Assembly: GCF_015351475.1 (NCBI RefSeq)
Contig: NZ_JADKPR010000019.1
Coordinates: forward strand, 1-64,000
DNA length: 64,000 bases
Direction: 5' to 3'
Source of the DNA: Flavobacterium sp. HJJ
Lineage (GTDB): Bacteria > Bacteroidota > Bacteroidia > Flavobacteriales > Flavobacteriaceae
In this document: positions 9,181 to 16,505 of the stretch, piece after piece
How positions within the stretch are numbered: the first letter of the stretch is position 1
How the letters are laid out: each line of letters begins with the position of its first letter
Made by a program: the position numbers and the translations under genes
The notes under the pieces: generated by a model
Told to the model about the DNA's origin: nothing
Databases searched by the model: none
Seen by the model: the letters and a program-made list of their open reading frames with translations, nothing else

Positions 9181-9789
9181 TTATTCTTCTTTTAATTCAT
9201 CAAGAACTTTCCGGATTTCTTTGGCATACTTTCCATAAAAAAAGTGCACCCACCATTCGAGAGCTAAACCCATAAATAGGATAGAAAAAATAACGATTGA
9301 AAATGTAGTAATCAAAAAGGGAGTACTATTTATTCCTTTAGCAAAAAAATCAGGAATTTTATAATGCATAAACCCTAATAAAAACAATATAAGAAATGGT
9401 ATTAATGCAAATCCGAAAGTTTTATACAGCTCCATATTCAGCCTAATGTCAAAATAAGTTTCATACAAACTGTCTTTGGTGTTTAAAGTAGTCTTGTCTA
9501 ATCTTTTATAAAACATAAATAACTTCACCAAATAATAAATGCAAACTGCCACAAATATGGAGAAAAGTAAATAGAATCCAGCAAATGCATTCACAGGAAC
9601 ATCAAAAATGAAAGGAACAAATCCAATCAATACAATGGAAATGATTTGATAGAAAAATTCCTTTTTTGAGTTGTTTTTAATTATTTCCAAAGGCATATTT
9701 GCCGAATTTATTTTATCCAAATGGGTAGGAAGAGTTACATTTTCTGTTTTTTCATTCTTCCAAGCTGATTGTATATCGTTAAAGTCCAT
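9181..9789 (-). CDS. Membrane protein cotranscribed with ECF sigma factor
   Basis: A 202-residue protein with a ~45-residue cytoplasmic N-terminus and four probable membrane spans (around IISIVLIGFVPFIF, FAGFYLLFSIFVAVCIYYLV, ALIPFLILFLLGF and ITTFSIVIFSILFMGLALEW). Its start overlaps the sigma gene stop by 11 bp, indicating translational coupling. Position and topology suggest a membrane partner, possibly the anti-sigma factor, but the N-terminus shows no zinc-binding ZAS motif. The function is inferred from neighbourhood only. Confidence 0.75.
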   Translation of the reverse strand: MDFNDIQSAWKNEKTENVTLPTHLDKINSANMPLEIIKNNSKKEFFYQIISIVLIGFVPFIFDVPVNAFAGFYLLFSIFVAVCIYYLVKLFMFYKRLDKTTLNTKDSLYETYFDIRLNMELYKTFGFALIPFLILFLLGFMHYKIPDFFAKGINSTPFLITTFSIVIFSILFMGLALEWWVHFFYGKYAKEIRKVLDELKEE

Positions 9790-10282
9790 AACCTTGTTTT
9801 TTTATAATTTCTTTTAATTTATCTTTTGCTCTGTTCAATTTAACCCTTGCATTTCCTTCTGAAATACCCAAATTAACTCCTATTTCTTTATGTGAAAATC
9901 CCTCAAGCTGATAGAAAATAATAGCTTTGTCAATTTTGTCCAATTCCTGAACGGCTTTATAAAAATGATGCAGCTGACTTTCTTTGTGATCAGAATCGCT
10001 TTCTTCTTCCTTGATATTTTCAGAGGCTATTTCGTATTTATCAACTTTTCGTTTTTCCTTTTTCAAAAAAACAATTGATGTATTAATTGCCACTCTGTAC
10101 ATCCAAGTCGAAAATTGGCTTTCACCTTTAAAACTCTCATAGGCTTTCCAAAGCTGCAGGACAATCTCCTGAAACAGATCCTGCTGATCGTCCGGATTAT
10201 CCATATACATCTTGGAAACCTTGTAGAGTATTCCTTTGTGCTGCTCAATTCGGTTTAAAAATTCCTGCTCTTTGGTTTTCAA
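9779..10282 (-). CDS. ECF-type RNA polymerase sigma factor
   Basis: A 167-residue sigma-70 family protein. Region 2 is at ~20-75, with DDQQDLFQEIVLQLWKAYES for core binding and FSTWMYRVAINTSI for -10 recognition. Region 4 is at ~115-160, with the helix-turn-helix GFSHKEIGVNLGISEGNARV. There are no regions 1 or 3, as in ECF factors. The start lies 4 bp after the TraB-like gene and the stop overlaps the membrane-protein gene, so the three form an operon. The stimulus is unknown. Confidence 0.93.
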   Translation of the reverse strand: MKTKEQEFLNRIEQHKGILYKVSKMYMDNPDDQQDLFQEIVLQLWKAYESFKGESQFSTWMYRVAINTSIVFLKKEKRKVDKYEIASENIKEEESDSDHKESQLHHFYKAVQELDKIDKAIIFYQLEGFSHKEIGVNLGISEGNARVKLNRAKDKLKEIIKKQGYGL

Positions 10283-10286
10283 AATC

Positions 10287-11144
10287 TTAATTCATTATAG
10301 GTTTTACTGTATATCCAGCCTTCTTTAATAAATTGATTACTCCAAGATCTCCTGCTAAATGTGCCGACCCCACTGCAAAGAAGACACTTTCTTTTTGCAT
10401 CATTTCAGGCATTATTTTCAACCAATTCATATTTCTGTTATTCAATAATGTTTCTTTAGTAGTTGCGGACATCAATTCTTTGTCTGTTGTCATTGCATAA
10501 AGCCCATCTATATTTTCACTGGTATATTCTTTTATCATGGTTTTAGTCATATTGCTATCAATCTTTTGCAAATAAGCGATCAATTCATCCTCAGTAAATG
10601 ATTTGCTTAAAATATCCAATTGCACTGTAGCTTTTTCGAGTCCAACAATTGGTTTATTGCTTTCTTTGGCTTTAGCAAGAAATTCCATTTCATAAAATTT
10701 TAAATCGGTACAGCCAAACGATTTCATAAACAATAAACTCATAACCGTTTCCAGCGTATAGCTGTCAACCTGAGCCAAAGTAAGTCCTCCGTTATTTTTT
10801 AACACTTCTTCCAATTGTACAATTTGTTTTGTGGACAATGTTTTAGACAATGGTTCTTTACCAACTGCTGCCTGTTGAACTATTTTCAACTCGTCGACAT
10901 CACTCATATTAATTTCTAAAACCAGTTTCGCAGTTTTCGCAAAAGCGTCTGCAGTTTTAGGTTTCATCACAAAGTCTTTTCCGCAAATCATGTGAATGGT
11001 TCCAAAAAGATAGGATGGTTTTACCAATCCATTACCCGATACTTCCCACAATACCGAATTTTCATTTTTTTGAGTTTGCGCATTAACTGCAAAATTAAAG
11101 GCTAATACTGTGACTGCTGCAATTGATTTAAATACATTTTTCAT
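10287..11144 (-). CDS. TraB/GumN family protein
   Basis: A 285-residue secreted protein with a signal peptide (about residues 1-22, ending FAVNAQ). The TraB/GumN (Tiki-like) fold is marked by the N-terminal YLFGTIHMICGKD (GTIH), a conserved GLEKATVQLDIL stretch and the C-terminal VFFAVGSAHLAGDLG (GSAHL). In animal Tiki proteins these His/Glu motifs form a metalloprotease site; bacterial roles are mostly unknown. It heads an operon with an ECF sigma factor, so it may be an envelope stress effector. That link is inference. Confidence 0.88.
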   Translation of the reverse strand: MKNVFKSIAAVTVLAFNFAVNAQTQKNENSVLWEVSGNGLVKPSYLFGTIHMICGKDFVMKPKTADAFAKTAKLVLEINMSDVDELKIVQQAAVGKEPLSKTLSTKQIVQLEEVLKNNGGLTLAQVDSYTLETVMSLLFMKSFGCTDLKFYEMEFLAKAKESNKPIVGLEKATVQLDILSKSFTEDELIAYLQKIDSNMTKTMIKEYTSENIDGLYAMTTDKELMSATTKETLLNNRNMNWLKIMPEMMQKESVFFAVGSAHLAGDLGVINLLKKAGYTVKPIMN

Positions 11145-11233
11145 AATTTGTTTGTTTTTTGATTGATGATTGATTTTTTTACGACTCGTAAGTAATCAAA
11201 CAATTAAAACGTTACAAAAAAATATAATGTTTT

Positions 11234-12379
11234 TTAAAGAAGTGAGGAAAAGCAGGCAATTAGAGATGAAATTTCTTCTTTTGAATTGAAGCTATGGATA
11301 CAAAAACGCAATCGCTCCTGCCCTTCAGGAACTGTAGGTGAAAGAATCGCTTTGACGTCAAAACCATTTTGCTGAAGCGAAGCAGCAATGCTTTTTACCT
11401 TTTTATTTCCAGGAACGATGGCACTTTGTATTGCCGATTTGCTTCGGATAAAAAGCGGATTCAAATACAGCATTTTTATCACCTGATTAAAAAAAACAAT
11501 ATTCTCCCGAAGAGTTTCAATCGCTTGTTTATCTTTTTCCAAATGATGGTAACCCATTAAAACAGCAGCAACCGAATGAGGAGAAAGTCCCGTGGTGTAA
11601 ATAAAACTTCGGGCAAAATTAACGAGGTACGATTTTAATGTTGATGAACCCAAGACCACTGCTCCATGACACCCCAAGCCTTTACCAAAAGTCATAATTC
11701 GGGCAAATATTTTGTCTTGTAAATGCAGATACTGAATCAATCCTTCACCTTTGTCACCGAAAACGCCTAAAGCATGGGCTTCGTCAACAACCAAATAACA
11801 ATTGTATTTCTCCGAAACAGCTGTTAATTCTTCCATATTAGGACAATCACCATCCATCGAAAAAACCGATTCGGTTGCAATATAAATAATCGGTTGAGAG
11901 ATATCTGTTATGGCTTTGGAAATTAATCGCTCCAAATCCTCAAAATCATTGTGCTTGAATTTATAGGATTTAGCATTCGATAATTGTATTCCATCCCGAA
12001 TCGAAGCATGACAGAGTTCATCATACAAAATCAAATCGCCTTTTTGGGGAACGGAGCTAAAAAAACCAACATTGGCATCGTAACCGGAATTAAACAGCAA
12101 AGCCGACTCCGATTGATGAAATTTCGCAATATAATCTTCCGTTTGGGAATATAAGGCATGATTGCCTGAAATCAATCGTGATCCGGTTGCACCATTACTT
12201 TTTATGTTATGATCCAATAAAAATTGATGGACTGCATCGAAAATTGCTTCCGATTTTGAAAAACCGATATAATCATTCGAAGAAAAATCAATTAAGTCAT
12301 TAGGTTTTGGAAGTAACCTAAGTGATTTATTTTTCTTTCTGATTTCGAGTTTATCGGTAAGATTTTTTGGAAAATTCAT
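11234..12379 (-). CDS. bioF: 8-amino-7-oxononanoate synthase
   Basis: A 381-residue alpha-oxoamine synthase that condenses pimeloyl thioester with alanine to form KAPA, the first ring-building step of biotin synthesis. Conserved elements: SGNHALYSQTE (71-81), ELCHAS (121-126) for PLP stacking, VVDEAHALGVFG (197-208) and Schiff-base Lys233 in FGKGLGCHGA. It is separated from bioD by the three-gene sigma operon, although all are on the same strand. A TAnnTTTG box (minus strand, 12391-12384) sits only 5 bp before the start codon and would give a nearly leaderless transcript; I do not rely on it. Confidence 0.95.
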   Translation of the reverse strand: MNFPKNLTDKLEIRKKNKSLRLLPKPNDLIDFSSNDYIGFSKSEAIFDAVHQFLLDHNIKSNGATGSRLISGNHALYSQTEDYIAKFHQSESALLFNSGYDANVGFFSSVPQKGDLILYDELCHASIRDGIQLSNAKSYKFKHNDFEDLERLISKAITDISQPIIYIATESVFSMDGDCPNMEELTAVSEKYNCYLVVDEAHALGVFGDKGEGLIQYLHLQDKIFARIMTFGKGLGCHGAVVLGSSTLKSYLVNFARSFIYTTGLSPHSVAAVLMGYHHLEKDKQAIETLRENIVFFNQVIKMLYLNPLFIRSKSAIQSAIVPGNKKVKSIAASLQQNGFDVKAILSPTVPEGQERLRFCIHSFNSKEEISSLIACFSSLL

Positions 12380-12425
12380 AAAACAAAGTTATGAAAACCA
12401 ATCGTATTTTTATTAGAAGATCTAA

Positions 12426-12442
12426 CAGGTTTTTAAAACCTG
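12426..12442. repeat. Short perfect palindrome upstream of bioF
   Basis: CAGGTTTT and AAAACCTG flank a single T. It lies about 47 bp upstream of the bioF start. It could be an operator (for example of a biotin repressor) or one of the short intergenic palindromes common in flavobacteria. I know of no established consensus to decide. Confidence 0.4.
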
Positions 12443-12457
12443 CTAGGTCTGTTTATC

Positions 12458-12694
12458 TTATTTACTAACCCCATCCGCCTTCTTCATTTTCTCCTCAGCT
12501 CTTTTAGCTGCTATTGCTTTTCCAATCGTAAGACCAGCCGTTATGTACAAGGAACGATTAAACTAGTTTAGACTGTCCACACCCTTTAAAAGCGGAACCA
12601 AACCGTGATAGTATTGCAAGCCAAGGTTTATGACGCATTTTCCCGTCTTTAATCCAGAAATAGCAAAAAAAATATACTTTTCAGCAGACCCAAA
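12458..12694 (-). pseudogene. Decayed C-terminus of an outer-membrane protein
   Basis: A minus-strand frame reads FGSAEKYIFFAISGLKTGK, then VINLGLQYYHGLVPLLKG, then a TAG stop, then FNRSLYITAGLTIGKAIAAK and a lysine-rich tail ending at TAA 12460-12458. Amphipathic strands followed by a charged tail resemble the last strands of a small beta-barrel protein. Further stops occur upstream and there is no start, so this is a relic. The family is inferred from residue pattern only. Confidence 0.55.
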
Positions 12695-12770
12695 TTAGGG
12701 CAGACTCTATGTCTTTTAAACTTTCAGGCAAGAAAAAACAACAAATTTTTACCATCAGACAATTTTAAAC

Positions 12771-12800
12771 AAAAAAATGCCCGACCTAAGCCGAGCATTT
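12771..12800 (-). terminator. Intrinsic terminator after atpC
   Basis: On the minus strand ATGCTCGG pairs (one wobble) with TCGGGCAT, followed by seven T. It lies 23 bp past the atpC stop codon. Confidence 0.75.
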
Positions 12801-12822
12801 TAATTTATTAATTCTGAATGTC

Positions 12823-13104
12823 TTAGTCTGCTAAAACAATTACCTTATTGTCTTTTAACTCAAGAGTTCCAGAGGCAATTTCCAAAGTATAATTCTGATC
12901 ATTAATCTTTGTAAACAAACCTGCTGCTTCTTCGCTTAAATCAAAACTAGGAGCTGTAATATTAACCGTTCCTTTTTGCAGCAATGAAACTATTGGTGCG
13001 TGATTATTCAGCATTTGAAAACGTCCGTCTACTCCCGGAACAGAAATAGAAGTGATTTCTCCTGAAAATAATTTCGCTTCTGGTGATACTATTTCTAAAA
13101 TCAT
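12823..13104 (-). CDS. atpC: ATP synthase F1 subunit epsilon (short form)
   Basis: A 93-residue protein with the epsilon N-terminal beta-sandwich: MILEIVSPEAKLFSGEITSI, VPGVDGRFQMLNNHAP and ending ASGTLELKDNKVIVLAD. Typical epsilon subunits (~130-140 residues) carry a C-terminal two-helix domain that can inhibit ATP hydrolysis; it is absent here. The short form is usual in Bacteroidetes. It follows atpD by 77 bp. The remaining F1Fo genes are not in the window. Confidence 0.93.
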   Translation of the reverse strand: MILEIVSPEAKLFSGEITSISVPGVDGRFQMLNNHAPIVSLLQKGTVNITAPSFDLSEEAAGLFTKINDQNYTLEIASGTLELKDNKVIVLAD

Positions 13105-13107
13105 AAT

Positions 13108-13180
13108 TTTTTAGTTAGTAGTTGATGGTTGATGGTTCGTCGTTGTTTTCTAACAACTGATAACTAACAACTGACAACCA
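13108..13180. repeat. Imperfect inverted/direct repeat between atpD and atpC
   Basis: The gap contains repeated AACAACTGA-type units on one side (CAACTGATAACTAACAACTG) and GTTAGTAGTTGATGG-type units on the other, which can pair imperfectly. It could be an mRNA processing or stability hairpin, or simply a dispersed intergenic repeat. Confidence 0.4.
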
Positions 13181-13181
13181 A

Positions 13182-14690
13182 TTACGCTTCTGCCAACATT
13201 TTTTCTCCAGCCTCGATAGCTTCTTCAATAGTACCTTTAAGGTTAAAAGCTGATTCTGGCAAGTGATCTAATTCACCGTCAATAATCATATTAAATCCTT
13301 TGATAGTATCTTTGATATCAACTAATACACCTTTTAATCCTGTAAACTGCTCAGCAACGTGGAAAGGCTGAGACAAGAAACGCTGTACACGTCTAGCTCT
13401 AGCTACTGCTAATTTATCATCTTCAGATAACTCTTCCATACCAAGAATCGCGATAATATCCTGCAATTGTTTGTATTTTTGAAGAATTTCTTTTACTCTT
13501 TGAGCACACTCATAGTGATCATTACCAATAATGTGAGGAGCCAAGATTCTTGAAGTAGAATCCAATGGATCCACCGCAGGGTAGATACCTAACTCAGCAA
13601 TTTTACGAGACAATACCGTAGTAGCATCAAGGTGGGCAAACGTTGTTGCTGGTGCCGGGTCAGTTAAGTCATCCGCAGGTACATATACCGCTTGTACAGA
13701 TGTAATAGATCCTTTGTTTGTAGATGTAATACGCTCCTGCATTGCTCCCATCTCAGTTGCCAATGTTGGCTGGTAACCTACCGCAGACGGCATACGGCCT
13801 AAAAGAGCCGAAACCTCAGAACCTGCTTGAGTAAAACGGAAGATGTTGTCAACGAAGAAAAGAACGTCTTTTCCTTGGTCAGAACCAGCTCCATCACGGA
13901 AATACTCAGCGATAGACAATCCAGAAAGTGCAACACGTGCACGAGCTCCCGGTGGCTCATTCATTTGTCCGAAAACGAAAGTAGCTTTAGACTCTCTCAT
14001 TCCCTGTAAATCTACTTTAGATAAATCCCATCCTCCATTTTCCATAGAGTGCATGAAATCTTCACCATATTTTATAATTCCAGACTCCAACATCTCACGA
14101 AGTAAGTCATTCCCTTCACGTGTTCTTTCTCCTACTCCTGCGAATACAGAAAGTCCACCGTGACCTTTTGCGATATTGTTAATCAGCTCCTGAATCAATA
14201 CTGTTTTACCTACTCCAGCACCGCCAAACAATCCAATTTTACCTCCTTTTGCATAAGGCTCGATCAAATCGATTACTTTGATACCTGTAAATAAAACTTC
14301 AGAAGACGTAGATAAATCCTCGAATTTTGGTGCTTGCTTGTGGATTGGGGTTCCGCTTCCACCTGTTTTTGGTAAAGCTGGCAGACCATCAATTGCATCA
14401 CCGATTACGTTAAACAAACGACCGTAAACATCCGCACCGATTGGCATTTGGATAGGATTTCCTGTTCCAACTACTTCATAACCTCTGCTCAAACCATCTG
14501 TTGAGTCCATCGAAATGGTACGAACAGTGTTTTCACCGATGTGAGACTGTACTTCAAGTACTAATAATGTACCGTCTTTTTTAGTGATTTCTAATGAATC
14601 ATAAATTTTTGGAAGTTCAACTTCTCCGTTGAAAACTACATCGACTACTGGTCCAATGATTTGGGCAACTTTTCCTATTACTTTTGACAT
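13182..14690 (-). CDS. atpD: ATP synthase F1 subunit beta
   Basis: The 502-residue catalytic subunit of F1. Walker A GGAGVGKT is at residues 156-163. GERTREGNDL carries the catalytic Glu, and ALSGLSIAEYFRD (the F-ATPase alpha/beta signature region) and LLGRMPSAVGYQPTLATEMG follow. Length and motifs are typical. It forms a two-gene unit with atpC, apart from the main atp operon, as in other flavobacteria. A consensus promoter is present at 14775-14804. Confidence 0.98.
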   Translation of the reverse strand: MSKVIGKVAQIIGPVVDVVFNGEVELPKIYDSLEITKKDGTLLVLEVQSHIGENTVRTISMDSTDGLSRGYEVVGTGNPIQMPIGADVYGRLFNVIGDAIDGLPALPKTGGSGTPIHKQAPKFEDLSTSSEVLFTGIKVIDLIEPYAKGGKIGLFGGAGVGKTVLIQELINNIAKGHGGLSVFAGVGERTREGNDLLREMLESGIIKYGEDFMHSMENGGWDLSKVDLQGMRESKATFVFGQMNEPPGARARVALSGLSIAEYFRDGAGSDQGKDVLFFVDNIFRFTQAGSEVSALLGRMPSAVGYQPTLATEMGAMQERITSTNKGSITSVQAVYVPADDLTDPAPATTFAHLDATTVLSRKIAELGIYPAVDPLDSTSRILAPHIIGNDHYECAQRVKEILQKYKQLQDIIAILGMEELSEDDKLAVARARRVQRFLSQPFHVAEQFTGLKGVLVDIKDTIKGFNMIIDGELDHLPESAFNLKGTIEEAIEAGEKMLAEA

Positions 14691-14774
14691 TGCTTATGTA
14701 TTTATTAAATAGCTATTTAGGTTTATGAAATACAGCCCATCGAAACTCCTCAAATGGATACTTTTTTCAGAGTG

Positions 14775-14804
14775 CAAAGATAATTTTTTAAAATATAAAA
14801 TCAA
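14775..14804 (-). promoter_or_regulatory. Bacteroidetes-type promoter of atpD
   Basis: On the minus strand TTG (14804-14802) and TATCTTTG (14782-14775) are separated by 19 bp. This fits the -33 TTG / -7 TAnnTTTG consensus, the best such match I found in the window. The predicted leader is roughly 78 nt. Confidence 0.7.
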
Positions 14805-14929
14805 TATTTTTTTTTATAAAAAAAGCTAAAATTTTATTGAATTGACTATTAAGGTGTTTCAAACTAACAAAACCGCCTATTTTATCTTAAACTCAGCTTC
14901 TACATTATACTAAATCCAGGCCAAAACTA

Positions 14930-14961
14930 AAAAAACCACCTCGCTATAAACGGGTGGTTTT
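14930..14961 (-). terminator. Intrinsic terminator after SGNH hydrolase gene
   Basis: On the minus strand AAAACCACC pairs with GGTGGTTTT and a T run follows. It lies just past the stop codon of the 14984-16468 gene and closes the receptor-hydrolase operon. Confidence 0.75.
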
Positions 14962-14983
14962 TGATATTTTGAAAACTAAAAAT

Positions 14984-16468
14984 TTATTTTATAACGGCAG
15001 GAAATAAACTTTGATATTGCGACAAATCGACCCTTCTCAATGTTGACCCATATTTAGTATTGACTGCATCTATAAAAAGATTAGCAATAAAAGCATAACC
15101 TCTTGGCGTAGGATGAACACCATCTAATGAAAAAGCACCTCCTGTTACATAAGATGCGGTCATTTGAAAATTTCCAAAACGCACTCCTGTTGAAGACAAT
15201 TGAGTCAATGCAGCTTTAGTATCTACAAAAGCAAGTCCTTTAGATTTTGCAACAGCATCTATAGCCAAATTATAAGCGTCTGTAGCTATAGCTACTTCCT
15301 TAACTTCATCTTTTGAAAGCACCCATTGATCCGTCAAAGGAACAGAAACTCCATTAATTTTTGTCTGGTCTCCACCTACCAAAGTACCAATGAAAGTTCT
15401 TGCTAATAATACTACTAAATCTTCCTTGGTCGCCTGTCTGTACGACGGCACTTTATAAGCTGACAAATTAGTCAGGTAACTATCCTCGATAACAACCGGA
15501 TTATTACCTGCAGCAAATTTAATTGTTCTTCTTGCTGCTTCTTCAGCAGTCAGCAGTTTGTTAGTAACCATAAGCTGCAGTCCGCCATTATATTGCGCAT
15601 AGCCTGAATTTAACTGAGCCGCCTTTGTCGCATCCAAAGCAACTGGGTTATAAGGAACAGTTGTAAAATAAGGCAATGAAGTAACATATGGTAAATTTGC
15701 CACTACTCCTTTGGCTCCTTTAGCCGTCAAATTAGCAACCAAGGCTGTATATACATTTGCAAAAACATTTGGATCTGTAATATCATTTGAACCATAAGTA
15801 GACGGATCTAAATTCCCTGTTTGATTCACTCCAACACCTCCAGATGTTGCGTAAGACAAAACATCATTTCCACCAATAAATAAAGAAAAGAAAGTTGGCG
15901 ACTGCACCAAAGCATCAGCCAGTACTGTAGTTGTCGCAGATGTAGCAAAACGTGCATAATACGGATTAGCTTTCCCTGAAGCCACACCTGCAGCATTTCC
16001 ATATCCTGCTGCCACTAAATGATAACTTTTGGCTCCCGGAATTCCCAGATTACTAAAAGAACCCGTTAAATGATTTGTTACTTCCGTAGTTGGAGTACCT
16101 GGCACCGAACCAACAATCGGCGATTTATCAGGATTAAAACCTAGAATAGCTTTTCTAGTTTCTGCAATTGCAGTCCCTCCCAACAGCAGACCGCCTAAAT
16201 TATCAGATGTTAAAGGCGTTGTAACAACCGTACCGCCAGCAGGCATAAACTGCTGCCCCAATATATTTACATATGACGTTGCCTGACCTGCTTTAAACAG
16301 AGCACCGTCACTATAACCCGCTGCGAAAGAATCACCCAACGCTACATATTTTGCAAAAGAAGCTGAACCTGGAGTAACAGGAACTTCTGCAACCACATCC
16401 TCATCATTATCGTTACATGCTGCAAAGCTTAAAGAAACCAACAGCAGCCATTTGAAATTTTTTATCAT
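14984..16468 (-). CDS. SGNH/GDSL-family hydrolase lipoprotein
   Basis: A 494-residue lipoprotein: LSFAAC is the lipobox with Cys18. The SGNH blocks are visible: block I VALGDSFAAG (nucleophile Ser47), block III FIGGNDVLS near residue 197, and block V LDGVHPTPRG near 449 supplying the Asp-His pair. These enzymes cleave ester bonds in lipids or acylated sugars. It lies 37 bp after a TonB-dependent receptor, so the pair probably acts at the outer membrane: the hydrolase may process a substrate that the receptor imports. The substrate cannot be told from sequence. Confidence 0.9.
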   Translation of the reverse strand: MIKNFKWLLLVSLSFAACNDNDEDVVAEVPVTPGSASFAKYVALGDSFAAGYSDGALFKAGQATSYVNILGQQFMPAGGTVVTTPLTSDNLGGLLLGGTAIAETRKAILGFNPDKSPIVGSVPGTPTTEVTNHLTGSFSNLGIPGAKSYHLVAAGYGNAAGVASGKANPYYARFATSATTTVLADALVQSPTFFSLFIGGNDVLSYATSGGVGVNQTGNLDPSTYGSNDITDPNVFANVYTALVANLTAKGAKGVVANLPYVTSLPYFTTVPYNPVALDATKAAQLNSGYAQYNGGLQLMVTNKLLTAEEAARRTIKFAAGNNPVVIEDSYLTNLSAYKVPSYRQATKEDLVVLLARTFIGTLVGGDQTKINGVSVPLTDQWVLSKDEVKEVAIATDAYNLAIDAVAKSKGLAFVDTKAALTQLSSTGVRFGNFQMTASYVTGGAFSLDGVHPTPRGYAFIANLFIDAVNTKYGSTLRRVDLSQYQSLFPAVIK

Positions 16469-16505
16469 ACTAGTATATTTTTAAGTTCTTGACTTATCTT
16501 TTTAA

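Noticed and set aside
13827..14163. Plus-strand frames of 60 and 106 codons inside atpD
   Set aside because: They lie opposite one of the most conserved proteins known and have no family-like sequence.
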